DNA of 64,000 nucleotides from Sphagnum compactum (GCA_965153455.1 OZ234499.1:18100271-18164270), one strand, 5' to 3'; counted from the stretch's first letter, positions 23,650-37,360 are shown. Notes: a model not told the origin generated them from the sequence alone. Numbers and translations are program-made.

Positions 23650-24510
23650 ATATTATCTTTTGATCCAATTCAAATCCAACTCATTTCAAACTAATAGTCT
23701 GAATCCAATTCAAATGTTCCTCAATTCAATGTAAACCCAAACTCTAATTGAATCCAAACCAATCCATATTCAATTCCAATTTCATTCCAAATCCAACTCA
23801 AACCCAAATTCATGTTCACATTCAATTTTGATTGCAAACCAATTGCAATCAAAACCAAATCCATATCCGCATTCAATTATAATTTCATTCCAAAACATTT
23901 CCAAGTTCAATCAAATCCAAACCAATCCAATCCATATCATTTGCACCTCCAATCCAATTGTAATTCACATCTAAATTCAACCCATATTTAATACTAAACA
24001 ATTGCATTTTTGTCCAAACCAATCCATGCCCAAACCAATTGGAATTGCAATCTTAAACCAATTGCAATCAAACCATATCCAATTCCAATTCTAACCAAAC
24101 CATATTGATATCCAATTGCAATTCCAAACCTATTGTAATCAAATTCATATCCAATTCCAATTCCAAACCATTCCATGTCCATATCCAATTCCAAACCAAT
24201 GGTAATCAAATCATCAAATCCATATACAATATCATTTTCAAACCAAACCATAACCATATCCAAATCAAATCCAAACCAATCCATACCCAAAATTATTGCA
24301 ATTGCAATTCAAATCCATTGCCAACCATTTCAAATATAGTCCAAACCAAACTTTAAAACATAGATCTAAAATAAACCTCATGTTTTATGAAATCCTCAAG
24401 GAATGAAAGTGAACACAAATCAATTCCAAATCAAATCTAAAATTTCAATGCAAATGCAAATCCAATTCAAATCCAATCCAAACCAAGTTCACATGAACAC
24501 CATAAACTAA
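23650..24510. repeat. Low-complexity CCAAT-rich degenerate array
   Basis: The stretch is built of words like ATCCAATTCCAAACCAAT with a loose 6-12 bp periodicity and almost no G on the plus strand. Open frames of about 80-100 codons on both strands are consequences of this composition. Confidence 0.85.
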
Positions 24511-24559
24511 AACAAAAATCAAACTCTTCTAAGAGAAAACAACCATGCTTCAAACTAAC

Positions 24560-25370
24560 CAAAACAAATTAGGTAGTATTTCTAAAAGGTTGTTTGGCCT
24601 TAAAGACTTCTACAAACAATGGTAGTTGGCCTTGCAAAACCATCTCCCTACCTTGTCTCTCACTTTCCAAAATTTGTGATGTAATCCTCTTTGTCATATG
24701 TAGTATTAGCTTTTTAATTTCTTTGACACAATCAAATTTTTTGATGATGGCACTTGCAATTGCATGGTCACCTATAGTTAATTTCTTTTTATCAAGACTC
24801 TTATTCACTTGTCCAAAACAATGGGGTTGTTTTGTTGTTTTGGTTTTTGGTGTGTCTAATGTAGATCAGGGGGTTTTGTTAAGGGGAATGGTAGGGATTG
24901 TATCTTCATCATAACTTAACACATTCACCTCCTCATGTTGCAAATGCACCCTTTAATCTACCCCATTTGGCACACCCTGATTCTAAAAATACTACCAAAA
25001 ATGATGTCAAAGATTTCATACCAAGGAGTCCATGTTGCAAGTGCCACACTAATCTCTCCTTGCTTGGCTTCCTCATCTTGATACTTCTCCCTCATCTTCA
25101 ACCACTTGTCATGTACTTACTTCCATGTCCTTTGTGTGTTATTAGGGAACTTGACATTGAGTTTCCCTGTGAACTCAATCCAATTTGTCTCCCTAAGGGG
25201 CTTATGGTCATACTCCTAATATTTTTCTTCACACATATTCACAAAAAACTTTGTGTTCACCTCAATCCATTTTTAATTAAACTTTCTTACATAACCTCAT
25301 CTTTCTATAACATCTTGAATAAATTGGGTCTCTTGAGTGACATGGGACCCTTCATCTAACATGAGAGCAA
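24560..25370 (-). pseudogene. Harbinger-type Myb/SANT-like (ORF1) remnant
   Basis: Read on the minus strand, the segment near 25230-25060 gives FVNMCEEKY, then (after an in-frame stop) EYDHKPLRETNWIEFTGKLN, VKFPNNTQRTWK, another stop, and VHDKWLKMREKYQDEEAKQG. This is the layout of the Myb/SANT-like DNA-binding domain of plant PIF/Harbinger ORF1 proteins, which partner the transposase. Further on, an open stretch ending at 24569 reads KKLTIGDHAIASAIIKKFDC and has a helical character usual for the ORF1 C-terminus. It may belong to the same element generation as the transposase fragment at 22175, but orientation differs. Confidence 0.55.
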
Positions 25371-28300
25371 GGAACCCACTAGCCAGCACAACTTCCATGA
25401 TGAAAATAACCTAAATCTAATAAAACCCTAAGAAGAAAATAAGTATTATTTTGTGTTCAATTGTTGAAGAAGCTCTTTGGAATGCTTTATTATTCAAATG
25501 TTCTATTGCATTTTATGGAAGGCAACTAAGTTATTTCAATTTTCTTCCACTCGGTGGGTGAAAAGTTGGGTGGTGAAAATAATTTAATTGGGGTGAAATA
25601 GGGTTTCTCGATGGCTTGTAAATGGTTGGGGTGTGAATTTAATAAGTTCGTAGATTCCACACATTTAGTTAATCATAGCTGAAAGGGGAGTAAATTGGGG
25701 TGTGAATAGTGTTATATTATGGCCATATGTGTGTGACTAATATTACAACATTTCCATTGCACACCATAAACACATTTTGCTGGACGTATGTTAGTTAAAA
25801 ACCAAAAGTGCAATTTGCAACAAATTTGTGCCTATCTGCAATCATGGTATTAAAAAAACTGTTATATGTTTCTTTTGCACACTATTCTTTTTGTCATCAA
25901 AAACTTATGATTTTTAAAAATGTTACACTTAAAATGTTGTGAAGTCAATTGAGATTATGCCAAGGTTCTTAATTTGCTTCTTTGACTCTCATCCTGATTA
26001 CTTTTAAAATTTTGCACACTTCAAATGTTTAAAACGAACACATAGGAACAAAAGTAAAAAAACCTGGAAAAAAGGTAGATATAAAGGAATAAAAGTAGGA
26101 AAACTCCCGGAAAAGGAGAAAACCAACACATCGCCACACAAGATGCTCAATCTTTGCATAAACAACTTCTTCAATCTTCCCACCATCTTCAATAAACACA
26201 AAAAGTTATTTACCAAAGTGTCATGCACAATAAATGAAATCATAAAAAAAAACCTTAAAATCAAACTTTGTCTTCCTATCATCTTCATACCCAAGAAAGC
26301 TTTGGCATTTGATGTCAAAGAGGACCTATTATCTCCTCTTCTTGCAAATGTGATTTTTCCTTGCAACAACTAAAAATTTCAAAAGAATTCACTCATATGA
26401 AGTTCATGTTTAATGTTAAGAAAAGCTCTAGCGTGCAAAGAAAAACAAGGAAATTTTTTTATGGAAATACATAAATAAAACAGGAGCAAAATTATAACTA
26501 GTGTTAAAGAAAAAAAAAATAGAAGCAAGGATGAAAACACCATCATTGTCTTTACTAGGACATTTAGTGGCAATGGTATGTTCCATATCATTGGCGAAAG
26601 GGGAGGTAAAAATATCGAGGCTAATGTTTGAATGACAATACATGTGCTGCAAAGGGACTTCATTGCCATTCTATTCCTCTTGACACCAATGACTTAAGGT
26701 TACCAAGACCAATATTATATTACATACTAATATACAAAATGCTTATTGAATAGGCTTGTGCATAGCTGTGTAGAAAAAATGTTATGGTTAATGAAATTAT
26801 TGTTGGATTTGATGGTTTGAATTTTATTTCTTAGTTATCTTGAATGAACTAATAGTTAAATGTGTAACAGGGATTTAGTAGGTTTGTGAAAGTTTTAAAA
26901 AACCAATGGAAACCCTAAAAATGGATCATTATTTTCAATGTTTAGCATAATTAGATTATGTGTAAGCTTGAAGTTTTTTTTTCAAGCCAAGTGGATTGCT
27001 AGATTTGGTGGTCTAAAATTGTTTTGTTAGTTATTTTGAATGAATTAAAAGTTCAATGTGTACCAATATAGATAAGGTTTGAGCACATCACTTGTGCATT
27101 TTGTTTGTTGGTAAGGGTGATGGATTAAAGATGTTGAAGAACCAAAATCCTCAAGGGAAGTCCCTTCAATTAACCATAACATCTTATAAGTAGGAAGGTG
27201 TTTTCAAATACAAAGGAAAAATCCTTAGAATATTTTACAAATTTTTGGAGGTTTATGATGCATTAGTGCCAATGTTTTTTTCTTCTTTAGTCAATTTTCT
27301 TATCAAAATTTTGATTTTTTTTTAACTCTTCAAATTTGGAATTTTTTTTTGCTAGACTTTGCCTTAAACTTGTGTAGGTAGACTTGCAACCAAAATTATA
27401 AAAAAAAATTTAAAGTTATGCTTAAATCCTTTAATGATTGATTTAAAGGATTTTAGGAAATAAAAACATTTATTGGAAAGAAAAACATTAATGGTAGGTA
27501 GTGCCCTAAGGGAAGGGAGTGACTAAAATAAAGGGTAGGTACACAAGGTGGAGTCAAGTGTAACCCCATTTTGGTCATGCCTTCCCCCTAGGGCCTCAAT
27601 GAATGTAAAACTTCATCATTTTAAAATAAAAACTCTTATAAGCAACTTTTGAAAAAATGATAATTTCTTTCACAAAATGGGGGAATTGTTAAAGAAATAT
27701 GTAAAATGACCTTGCCTTTCGGTCCCCTTTCACCCCCTACCTATTATTTCAACCTCAAATTTTGATGCTTGCAAAATGAAAAAAATTGATTGAATCAAGG
27801 GTGAAATTCAATATCATAATATCTAATGCATGGGGTTTGAAATAATTATGGTAGTAATAAGTACAAAAATATTGAAGGTGCTTAGGGGAAAAAAAAGATA
27901 GGATGAAATTCATATTACCACAAAATTAACTATAATCTGAATTTCACCCTATTTTCATTCCTCAATTAAATGAAATGAACTTTTTTACAATTTTTTTAAT
28001 CTTGCCCCCTTAATGGCCAGACCTAGAAAGGTATTAATATTATGTTTCCATCATTTTACGAATCTCATTATTATTATTATGTTTTATAACTTGCCCTACA
28101 ACAACATTGCACAAAAAGGTAAGGTTTTACTTGTATGAAATTGAAACTAATTATAGTGATAACTAAAATATGGAAGAACTATTCCTTTGTGTCAAGAATT
28201 TGCAATCATCAAGAACTTGGGATTTAAGTGGTTCATAAGGTTTAAATTCTTGCTCATGATGTGAACACAATCATGTCATGCATTTTTAAAAAAGGTGAAT

Positions 28301-30379
28301 TTATGTTTAATTTTAGGGTTTTAGGGAATGGGTGGAAATAAAAAAGAAAAAAATTTAGCATAGTGTAAGTATATTGCAATATACTTCTACCCACTCCCCA
28401 AAACCCAAAATCGGTTTACTTACAATAAAAAAATCCATATTTACAATTGGTGAATTTGTTTTTATGTTGGTTTTAAAGCATAATCCATATTTGTAATTGC
28501 ATTCACATTCTAGATCCAAATTTGTTTTTAAAAAATAAAATTTTATTTGTTGTGATGTAGCCAAGGTGGCAACTATCCATTTAAATCAATTTCACCAAAT
28601 TTCACTATCAGAAAAATATGAAAGGAAAAAAAATAAACATCATATTTTTTTGGCTACTTACTCGAATTATATTTAAAAGTCTAGGGATAAAATTGAATTT
28701 CTTGAATTTTGGCAATTTTTTTCAAAAGTCATTGAACTTGTGACAAAACAATTTGCACAAAGTTTTTGCCCCAAAAACTATTTTTGTGGTAGGCTACTTC
28801 TAAATTTTTATACTCAATGTCACAATTAGAATGATTGTATTCCACATTTCAAATCATCATTTACGTTTTTTTTTATCAACCTTACCTAATTTGTATCATC
28901 CCGTTTCTAAAATTGTCCACTTATTTTCTTTTAGCACAAATGAAAAAAACTCATTGCAAAGATAAACATCATAACACAACAAACCACCATAGTGGGAGGA
29001 ATGCCACTATGTGCTCAAATTGACAATCAACTAATGAAACCCTTACAAGGCCATCATAACACCACCCAACAAATCCATGCATAATTAACACAAATGATAT
29101 GGTGACTACCCTAGCTCTCATCAAGCTTCTTGAGATTTTTTTCCCCACCTTAGGGACCTATTTGATTAACCTAAAACATATTCCAAGCCACCTTGCCATA
29201 ATCTAACTAGAATGCCAAAATATGCAAATATGTTTAGACTTATGATTAGATTTGTAATTGTAAATGCCACATATGACTACATAAATAATAAGGACAACTT
29301 GTTTATCCACTAAACATACTTTTGTCATTAATCATAAATGCCATTGGTATCCATGATTGTAGACATATATGCCATGTTGTTTTTAGCAATTAAATATGTC
29401 TTAACAAATAGCAAATTGCCATGTGGCAAATATTATTTAATAATTTTACTATTTCAAATAATTTAAATAATAGTATGTGATATTTTTAAAATCTTATTTT
29501 CATATATGGTCAACATACAAAGTGCATATGGATTACAGATGGTCATCATATGGGCGTTGACCATGTATATGTCAATTGTGGGGTTTGAACTTTGGTCTCC
29601 AAAATTGGAGACCAAGTTTTTGCCAACAACACAACTTGTTTTTCTTTCATGCAAAGTGAGTTGAATTGTATTTGAAACATATTGCATTTAAAATCATATA
29701 CAAATGTCAATTTTAAAATTCAATGTTTTATTGATATTTTGTTCAAATGAAAAATTTAAAAACTCATTTAAAACTTGTTTTCAAAGATATGTGCATCTAT
29801 ATATTTTTCTTAAAAACTTAAATTCATTTTAATTTTTTTTGAATTTTGTCACATAATAACATTTCAATGTTGATTCCTTAAAAGAAAACTCTCAAAGACA
29901 TAGTTTACATGTTTTGAAATGAACTTTCATAATTTTAAAAATAGATAAAATAAATAAGTATAAATTAAAATAAATGAATTATTTCAATTATTTTAGTATT
30001 TTATTTATTAAAATTTAATTTTGGAACATATTAATTAATGCTAAATATTTAATTATTTTTATGAAATAAATTCATTAACTTTATATATGTTTAATAAGTG
30101 TAATATATATAATTCAAATTTGAGTAAACTAATTAATTTAATTTTAATAATACCATAAAACAAACCACAAGTGACAAGTGGCACCATGTCACATATCTTA
30201 GGCTAAATAGGCTAGGTAGTTTACATTAGGCCACTTAACCTACTTAACATAAGCCACATAGGTTAAAAATATGGGCTATGTAGTTGTATTTAAGAATAGA
30301 AATTCATGACTAATGGTGTATGCAACAACATGATTGAGTTGGTTGTTAGACATATTTTGTTTTAGTCATAGATGTCATG
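25371..30379. other. AT-rich intergenic DNA, no gene recognised
   Basis: Nothing coding could be supported. Open frames around 26000-26670 lack any domain. At about 29555-29650 there is a module (GGGGTTTGAACTTTGGTC ... CCAACAACACAACTTG) that resembles one found inside the CACTA elements at 5527-5600 and, inverted, at 33590-33665. Part of this stretch is therefore probably decayed CACTA DNA. Confidence 0.4.
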
Positions 30380-30930
30380 TTTTGGCATAGTTAACAAAAC
30401 TTCCCAAATAACTTCGTCAATTGCATGGACATTGCATCTTTCATTGTTGAACACCATATCATTCCATTCAATCTAAAACATCTAAAGTGTAATGCTTCTA
30501 AACAAAGACTGGATGTTCTCCACACTTCAAAACCACCTTTGTGTCTTGGTAGCAAAAATGATTGTTTCTTGGATTGCATTGGAGTAGTTGCTTAGGATGG
30601 TTTATTACCATAAGCAAGCCCATACACAATACCTTGTGTGTAAATTCTCATGCTTGTTGTGCATGGTTGCAATCCCAAAATATATGTAAGATGGATTCCA
30701 CCCCATTACCACACATTGGACATGTTTGGTTAATTGAATCATCCACATTCACTCTCCAAATATTCATTACCACTAGTGCCAATTTGTTCCAAACAGCCCA
30801 CATAAAATTAGTTTCATTTTTACTATGTGTCTTACACCATATATTGCACCACCTTAACTTGAAAGTGAAAGGAAAATCCTTGGCTAGCTTTTTTCCACCA
30901 CTTTTACCTTTGGTTTAAATGTTTTTAACA
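30380..30930 (-). pseudogene. LINE (non-LTR) fragment with zf-RVT domain
   Basis: The minus strand, about 30870-30630, reads FKLRWCNIWCKTHSKNETNF and MWAVWNKLALVVMNIWRVNV, then DDSINQTCPMCGNGVESILH and IFWDCNHAQQAW. This is the C-x2-C ... H ... C zinc-binding segment found at the C-terminus of plant L1-type LINE reverse transcriptases. The upstream RT and endonuclease are missing or unreadable, and later codons contain stops. Confidence 0.75.
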
Positions 30931-32689
30931 ACTTCCTTCTTATTGTTGTGAAAAAAACAAGGGTTCTTTGCCTTTCTAAAATAGGCATTGGGGTCAGGCT
31001 TTATGGCCCCTATTTTTTTGGTGCACACCAAATAATACACCTTCTAAGTTTGGACCTAAAAACTACTTATAATATTCATATATTCTAGAACCACTTTATC
31101 TACCTAGCTACAATTCCCCTCACCTTCTTTCCCACATAGTTATGGGAATTCAAGGTTTTAAATTGATAACCCACCAAATATATTTTCACAAGGTTGAAGG
31201 ATTCAATTCACCAAAAACTTGATACCAAGATATCATTTAAAGTTTCTAATAATTGAACTTAAATTCTTTCACCATCTTGGCCCATGTTCTATCAATTCAT
31301 AAAGTTAAGCCAAGGGTTCATTTGTGATCAACTTGCGAGCACTATTCCAAGTTAGGGGTCCACGTCCCCCTTATGTAGGTTAATATTGTCTTTTAAATGA
31401 AACTTAATAAACTCCTAGGGTGTAGGCATGGTCAAGTAGGCAAAAAAAATAGTTCGCCCAAAATGTAGTTTAAAAATAATAGATTTTTTGTTATAAACAC
31501 ATGAAAGTAATTAAAATTTGTGTAAGTAGCAAGATGAAAAAACATGGCCCTCCGTTTAGTTTATGGTAAGTTGAATACAAAATTTGAAAAACTTTGGTAT
31601 CACAAATAAGGTGAAAAGCAAATTTGAACATGATTGGGTCAATTTGGTGTTGAAACCTACTTTTACACTAGAAATTTTATGTATTATGATTATAACATGC
31701 ATGATTTTATAGTACACAAGTACTTTTTAAGGCCTTCATAACTTGAAAGTGAAAACATTCAATATTTCATCTACTTGCAACACATTTTGTAAGATCGGAC
31801 ACTTCTTGCAAATAGATGCAATTTGGTAAAATCTACTTAAATCTACATGAAAATGTTCATATTTCAAATTTATAATATTAAAGTGAAAGTTTATCTTCAT
31901 ATTAATCATTGAATAAGATAATATTTTTACTTTCAATGCATCAAAAAACCATTTGTCTACTTGTAATTTTTTGTTTACTTGACCGTGCCTACACCTTCCT
32001 ATGAGTTAGAGTTGTATGGTTTTAAAATGTAAATCACACATTTAGATAAAAACATATCAATTATTTCTATTAATTCTACTTATTTATTTAAAACCCTTTT
32101 CCTTCTTTTTTTCACAACATTGATCCCATGCAATTGAACATCAACAATTGTGGGTTGAACTTACCTAGAGGTAATAGTTTAAAATATTTTGAGAATTTCT
32201 TTTTCGGTATTTCAAATTACCAAAAGGAGGATAAAAAAAAGTTTTTTACATTTTCCCCTTAGCTAATGAGAGTTTTGTTGTAGATTGCTAATTTAATCTA
32301 CTTTAGGCCTTTTCTAATGAGAAACTATCAACATCTACTAACCCTAAAGACAACCCAAAATGTGTTTTTGGGCAACTTAGAAATGGTTTTAAGTGGAATA
32401 CATCTCCATTTAAAGTCTTTTATCAAAACTCCAACTTACTTTCTTTTTTTGAATTTAATCCAAAAGGAAATAAACTTGAAATGGTTAAACTAAAAACCAA
32501 ATGCATTGTTGAAGAAATCCAACACTAATGCCTTTAGTGGGACAAACCTTTTTGATGCTTTTAAAATGAAACTAGTGTTATTATTGTATTGAATAATCAT
32601 TAGTAAAAAAACATGGTTTTTCAAGCTATTAAAATTGACTAATTGATCATTTTTTACTAATGAAATGTCCATTTTGATTATAAACTAAC
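30931..32689. other. AT-rich intergenic DNA, nothing firm
   Basis: The first 400 bases may include more decayed LINE sequence (minus strand), but no conserved RT motif could be read. No gene was found in the remainder. Confidence 0.4.
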
Positions 32690-33540
32690 CTACAATAAAT
32701 AACTTAAAATAGATGAACCAATAATAGCCTATGGAAAATAACTTAGAATAGTTTAAAATAACCTACAATAAAATAGCCAACAATAGCCTATAGTAAAATA
32801 TTAAAAAATAACCAACAATAACAAATGGTAAAATAACTTAAATAACCAAAATTAACTTACAATAGAATAACCAACAATAGCCTATAATAGAATAGCCAGA
32901 AGTAGTCTATGGTAAAATAACTTAAAATATCCGACAATACCTTACGATAAACTACCCAAAAATAGCCTATGATTTATGATAGAATAACAAACAATAGCCT
33001 AGGGTAAAATAGTTTGAAATAACCAACAATAGCCTACAATAAAATAACCAATAATAGCCAATGGTAAAATAACTTAAAATAGCCAAATAGCCAATGGTAA
33101 AATAACTTAAAATAGCCAAATAGCCTATGGTAAAATAATTCAAAATAGCCAACAATTGTTTATGTGAAAATAACCAAGAATAACATTTGGTAATATAACA
33201 TAGAATAACCAACAATAACCTATAATAAAATAACCATTAATAACCTATGATATTATAATCTAAAATAACCAATAATCAATAATAAAATAACCACCAATAG
33301 TGTATGGTAATATAGTTAAAAACAACCAACAATAACCTATGGTGAAATAACATAAAATAACTAATAATGGTGTATGATATAATGGCTTAAAATAGCCTAT
33401 GGTAGAATCACTAAAAATTTCCAAAAATTGCATATGGTAAAATAACATAAAATAGCCAACAATGGCTTATGATAGAATAATTTAGAATAACCTATGGTAG
33501 AATAACCAAAAATTACCAAGTGTAGGATAGGGTGAAAAGG
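32690..33540. repeat. Degenerate array of AATAGCC/AATAACC words, local 33-bp period
   Basis: The clearest part has ATGGTAAAATAACTTAAAAT-type units at 33061, 33094 and 33127, exactly 33 bp apart. Its reverse complement (GGCTATTGTTGGTTATT) strongly recalls the array at 8000-9010. The two arrays look like the same kind of element-internal repeat in opposite orientation. Minus-strand frames reading FTIGYLAIL repeats are artefacts. Confidence 0.8.
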
Positions 33541-33579
33541 AATGTGCATAATAATATGTGATGACAAAAAAAAATTCAT

Positions 33580-33943
33580 TCATTTAAGTAACGGTTCAAT
33601 GGTTAAGGATTTGTTCTTTAAACATGGAGGTGAAAAGGTTTAAAGTTCAAACCTTCACATTTGCATTCTAAGTTGGAAAACAAGGTGTTTGGGCTAGGTT
33701 CTTACCTTAAGTTAAATAGCTTAGTGAAGGTTCTTAAGTGCTTAACCTAAGTTCGTAATTAACTATATTAGTGAATTTGATTAACTACTGGTGAATTCAA
33801 TTATCTATTAGTGAATTCACTTGTTTGTATCAATTAGTCCCCATTTACTAAAGGGTTGCCCACTTTCACCATGGTAAATTTATTCAATTTAACTCAAAAA
33901 TTAATGAAACACATAGTGAACTTGAATGCAAATTAGTGTAGTG
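33580..33943 (-). mobile_element. CACTA-type terminus homologous to the 5088 end
   Basis: Reverse-complemented, the sequence ending at 33943 starts CACTACACTAATTTGC. It then shares AGTTCACTATG, GTTTCATTA, TTTTTGAGT and AAATGGGGAC with the first 110 bases of the element at 5088, in the same order. Further inside (33590-33665) it carries the same GGTTTGA...ACCTTT module. It is the inverted equivalent of that end. I could not find its partner end with the expected AAA flank. Confidence 0.6.
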
Positions 33944-35089
33944 AAATGTTTTGCATTATCAAGTTGTTAGTTTAAAATGAAGCATCATTTAATGTATTTA
34001 ATATCAAATTATTCACCATAAGCATTTAAACAAAAAACACCTTGCAAAAATTGCTACTATGATTCTAAAAGTGAGCCATCATACCTTGCATTCACTCAAC
34101 TTCATGACACTAGATGATAATGTCTAAACATTTACACCAAATGATGACCTTAAAAATTTCAATAATAGAAGCTTTTGAAGGTGAAACATTTCCATTTTTA
34201 AATGATTCAATCTAACATTATTTAAAGGTTGAAGAGGAAAATGTTTTTCGGTGAATCCTTCTAATATTCAAACTCCTAATTCTATTGTATCAATGAATTT
34301 TCTCAAGTGTTAAACAAAAATCAAGCAATGCTACCACAAACATTAAGTCAACCTATTGCCACAAGTTTGATTGTAGAAGTTGGACAAGGTGGACACATTA
34401 TTTAGAGATTTCACATTCCAAACATGGTTCCTACACTACCAAACACCACAACAAAAACAACAAACCTAATTGACTTAATAAATAATGGACAATCTTGGCA
34501 TAAAGTGGGGAGCACATTGGTTAAAAGAAAGACATCTACAATTCACATGAGTCTTGTGGAAGGAATTGAAAATGGAAACATGCAAAACTTGTGGATTAAT
34601 TAATTGCATTCATGATGTTAATTCACAAATCAAAGAAAAAAATGTTTAGACACATGGACATTTTGTAGAAAAACTAAGTATATTTCAAATTTTGTCATAA
34701 AAAATCAATAAGACATATTTAGAAGGATTTTTTTGAACAATAACGGGTTTCATAGATGCGATTGGCTTAACAATTTGAGGACTTTTACAAAGCATTTTGC
34801 AAGGGGAACCTAAGTAGAATTGTCATCATAGTCAACTATCAAACATTAAAATAAATTGAAAGGAAGATGACATTGATGATATAATGACATATAGTTTAAG
34901 CATCAATGAATTAGATAACATACAAGCATGATAGAATGGTGACATATAGATAGAACATTGCATTTTGAATCATTTAACTTTGAAACACCATCATTAGTTG
35001 TTCAATATTAACTATTCCATCCTCCCAAGTATCAAGTTGTGAAGGAAACAAGTAGTAAAACATCAAGAACAATAGTAATGCACAAATTT
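33944..35089. other. AT-rich intergenic DNA, nothing recognised
   Basis: No coding frame or transposon terminus could be supported here. Confidence 0.4.
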
Positions 35090-35960
35090 ATTTATTTAGA
35101 AGTTTTATAAATTTTTTGCTTCAAAATACCAAGAGCATTTCCAATAACTTACCTCCCCTCTCGATGCTTGCAATTGTAAAGAAGTTCTAAAACTATATAT
35201 CGTTTTAATTCTTTTAATGGAGTCATGAGCCATGGAAGTAAAAGGTAACCTTTGTTTTTGAACAAGTAAGGTGGTACATTCTTGCAATCTTTTAATCACA
35301 TCATAAGCCACCATACAATGCACATGAATACAAGTCAAACTTTTTCAACACACGCAAATCATTTACGAAACTAGGAAATCCAACATAGACATTTATAAAT
35401 TGTTTTTGTGTTGTCAACCATCACATAAATGATGATACTATAAATCCCAAATTATGGTAGAAGTAGTCCTTCGAGTATGGACCAAATGCTTGGAAATAAA
35501 AATGTGAGTGCCATTAATTGCACCCATTATGCTTGGCATGCCACACCAAGTTTTGAAGTCAAACATCACCACTTGCATATTTTCACCCATAGGCTAGATG
35601 ATTGGTTTTTTGAAAACATTAATAGTTGCAAACACTTCTTGAAACACAAGACCCATGGTTGAATGCCCAATGGCAAATAATTTGCTATATGTAAGGAATA
35701 TGTTTCCACAATGTGTAAACTTGTAAATAATACATGAAATTAAAATTAAAATTAGAATTGCCTTTTTATACTTTGTGTCACTTTTCCAAATCAATAGTTG
35801 CACTTGGTTATAGATGTCCAAGATTGTTTCTTAAGACATTAAAAATGTTCAATCCATCTATTGTTGTCATACTTTGTGACAAAAATGGTTAAACCACATA
35901 TTACTCTACCTTTTGCCCAATCATCAAGCATTTATTTGCCAATAAATCACAAGATTTTGT
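35090..35960 (-). pseudogene. PIF/Harbinger (HARBI1-like) transposase remnant
   Basis: On the minus strand the readable pieces follow the family order. First come CGNIFLTYSKLFAIGHSTMG and LVFQEVFATINVFKKPII (35790-35600; the helix-turn-helix part). Then come FKTWCGMPSIMGAINGTHIF and ISK (about 35545-35480; the family has GAIDGTH with a catalytic Asp, here Asn). Next are VYVGFPSFVNDLRVL (second Asp region), and finally IASIERGGKLLEM near 35140, matching the RGRSVVEN-type end. Frameshifts and stops separate them, and the first catalytic Asp is replaced. Confidence 0.8.
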
Positions 35961-36962
35961 AATCATACAAAATGACAAAAATCATCCCAATTTTAAAACG
36001 TGACACCTTCAAGGCTATGTCATCGAGCAAAAGTTGTGGCATTTGTTGAGTTGAATATCATAATAAACTTTGTGTAAACCTTGAATTAACATCATATAAA
36101 AAAGAACCCAACAAAATTGAATCTTCAAATTGATCCATGTTTGCACAATACTTGCGAATGACAAATATGTTCAAACTTTCAAATTTGAAAATGTTCAAAT
36201 TCAAAATTTGAAAATAACAATGGGTGCACACACGATAAAAGGAACCACAATTCCCTACCTAGTGACCACTTGTCCTTGAAATGTTTTTGAAATATTTCGA
36301 TAAATAGTCTTCAAAAATCATTAAAATATTAATTTAAAAAATAATATTATGTTAGAGTTTGTATTTTGTTTTGTCAAAATCATTTTACTTTATAAGTTTT
36401 TTTATACCTGACATGTTCTTATGATATATTATTAATGTTGGTATATAATTAAATCCAACAATTTGAACACCCGGCCAAATTAAATTATCATTTTAAAACA
36501 TGAAAAATGACACCCTTATTATACTTGTTGCAATTCCTATTATTGTGATTGCACCCCAATGAAAAACTTTAAATGATAATAAGCAAGAATACAATGAAAG
36601 CTGTTGCCATTGTGGTGCAAGAAAAATAATGATGCTCAATTGTTGAGCAAAATTGACTTTGGCTTCCAATTGTGACATACAAATGTGAAGGAGATGGAGT
36701 GTCATATAACAAATGCAATGAATGTAGAAGAACAACATACAACACTGAAATATAATGATTATATCAAAGCATTGCTAGAAGGCTATTGCATGGTAGATGA
36801 AAATTTGAAGAAGATGAGTAGCCAACAAAAATGCAAAAAATAAGTGAAAAAAAAACAAAACAAAAAAAGTTGGAAGTAAGTGTGGGTGCCATAGCAAATT
36901 TCAATGATGGTACAAGTGCCCTAGATGTCACCAACTGTTTGGCGTGGAGGACACTCTATAAT
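35961..36962. other. AT-rich intergenic DNA
   Basis: No gene was recognised. This is the DNA upstream of the zinc-knuckle gene promoter. Confidence 0.4.
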
Positions 36963-36978
36963 GTTAGGGTTGATAGGG

Positions 36979-36987
36979 TTAGGGTTT
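36979..36987 (-). promoter_or_regulatory. Telo-box in reverse orientation
   Basis: TTAGGGTTT, the reverse complement of AAACCCTAA, lies within a cluster GTTAGGGTTGATAGGGTTAG. It is about 580 bases upstream of the zinc-knuckle start codon. It could serve a divergent promoter or be a relic. Confidence 0.35.
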
Positions 36988-37045
36988 CTGGTGTTAACAC
37001 TTGGACCAATGACAAATGTTAGATTAGTGGTGTTCAGTTAATGTT

Positions 37046-37118
37046 TAGTAATAGACCCGAACATTAGGTGCGGCTACCCTATAGTAATAGACCCGAATAT
37101 TAGGTGCAGCTACCTTAT
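37046..37118. repeat. 36-bp tandem duplication upstream of the zinc-knuckle gene
   Basis: TAGTAATAGACCCGAA starts at 37046 and again at 37082, with the rest of the unit (ATTAGGTGCRGCTACC) conserved apart from a few changes. Confidence 0.9.
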
Positions 37119-37360
37119 AATTTTTCTAAGAAAACTGGGATGCACTCTCAAATAGCCTTGTTGAAACAAAAGCCTGATTTCATTTGTGTTAGACCTATCG
37201 TGCCAGAGACATTAATATTTGAGTAATTTTTGTCATTAAACATTCAACTAAATTGCAAAAACTGGTTTTGGAAGAGGAAATTAGTTGGGTAACGAGTTCA
37301 CACTCGGGCCACCCGCACAGGCCACTCTATCACGTCGATCTGTCTTGGTTGCCCCGCTAC

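Noticed and set aside
23994-24356. Overlapping open frames on both strands in the CCAAT-rich tract
   Set aside because: They follow from low-complexity composition with few stop codons; no domain.
32690-33580. Minus-strand frames reading FTIGYLAIL repeats
   Set aside because: Translation of the 33-bp degenerate array; no protein family.
32523-33946. CACTAATG at 32523 as the partner end of the 33943 terminus
   Set aside because: Flanks differ (CAA versus AAA) and the terminal bases do not match.
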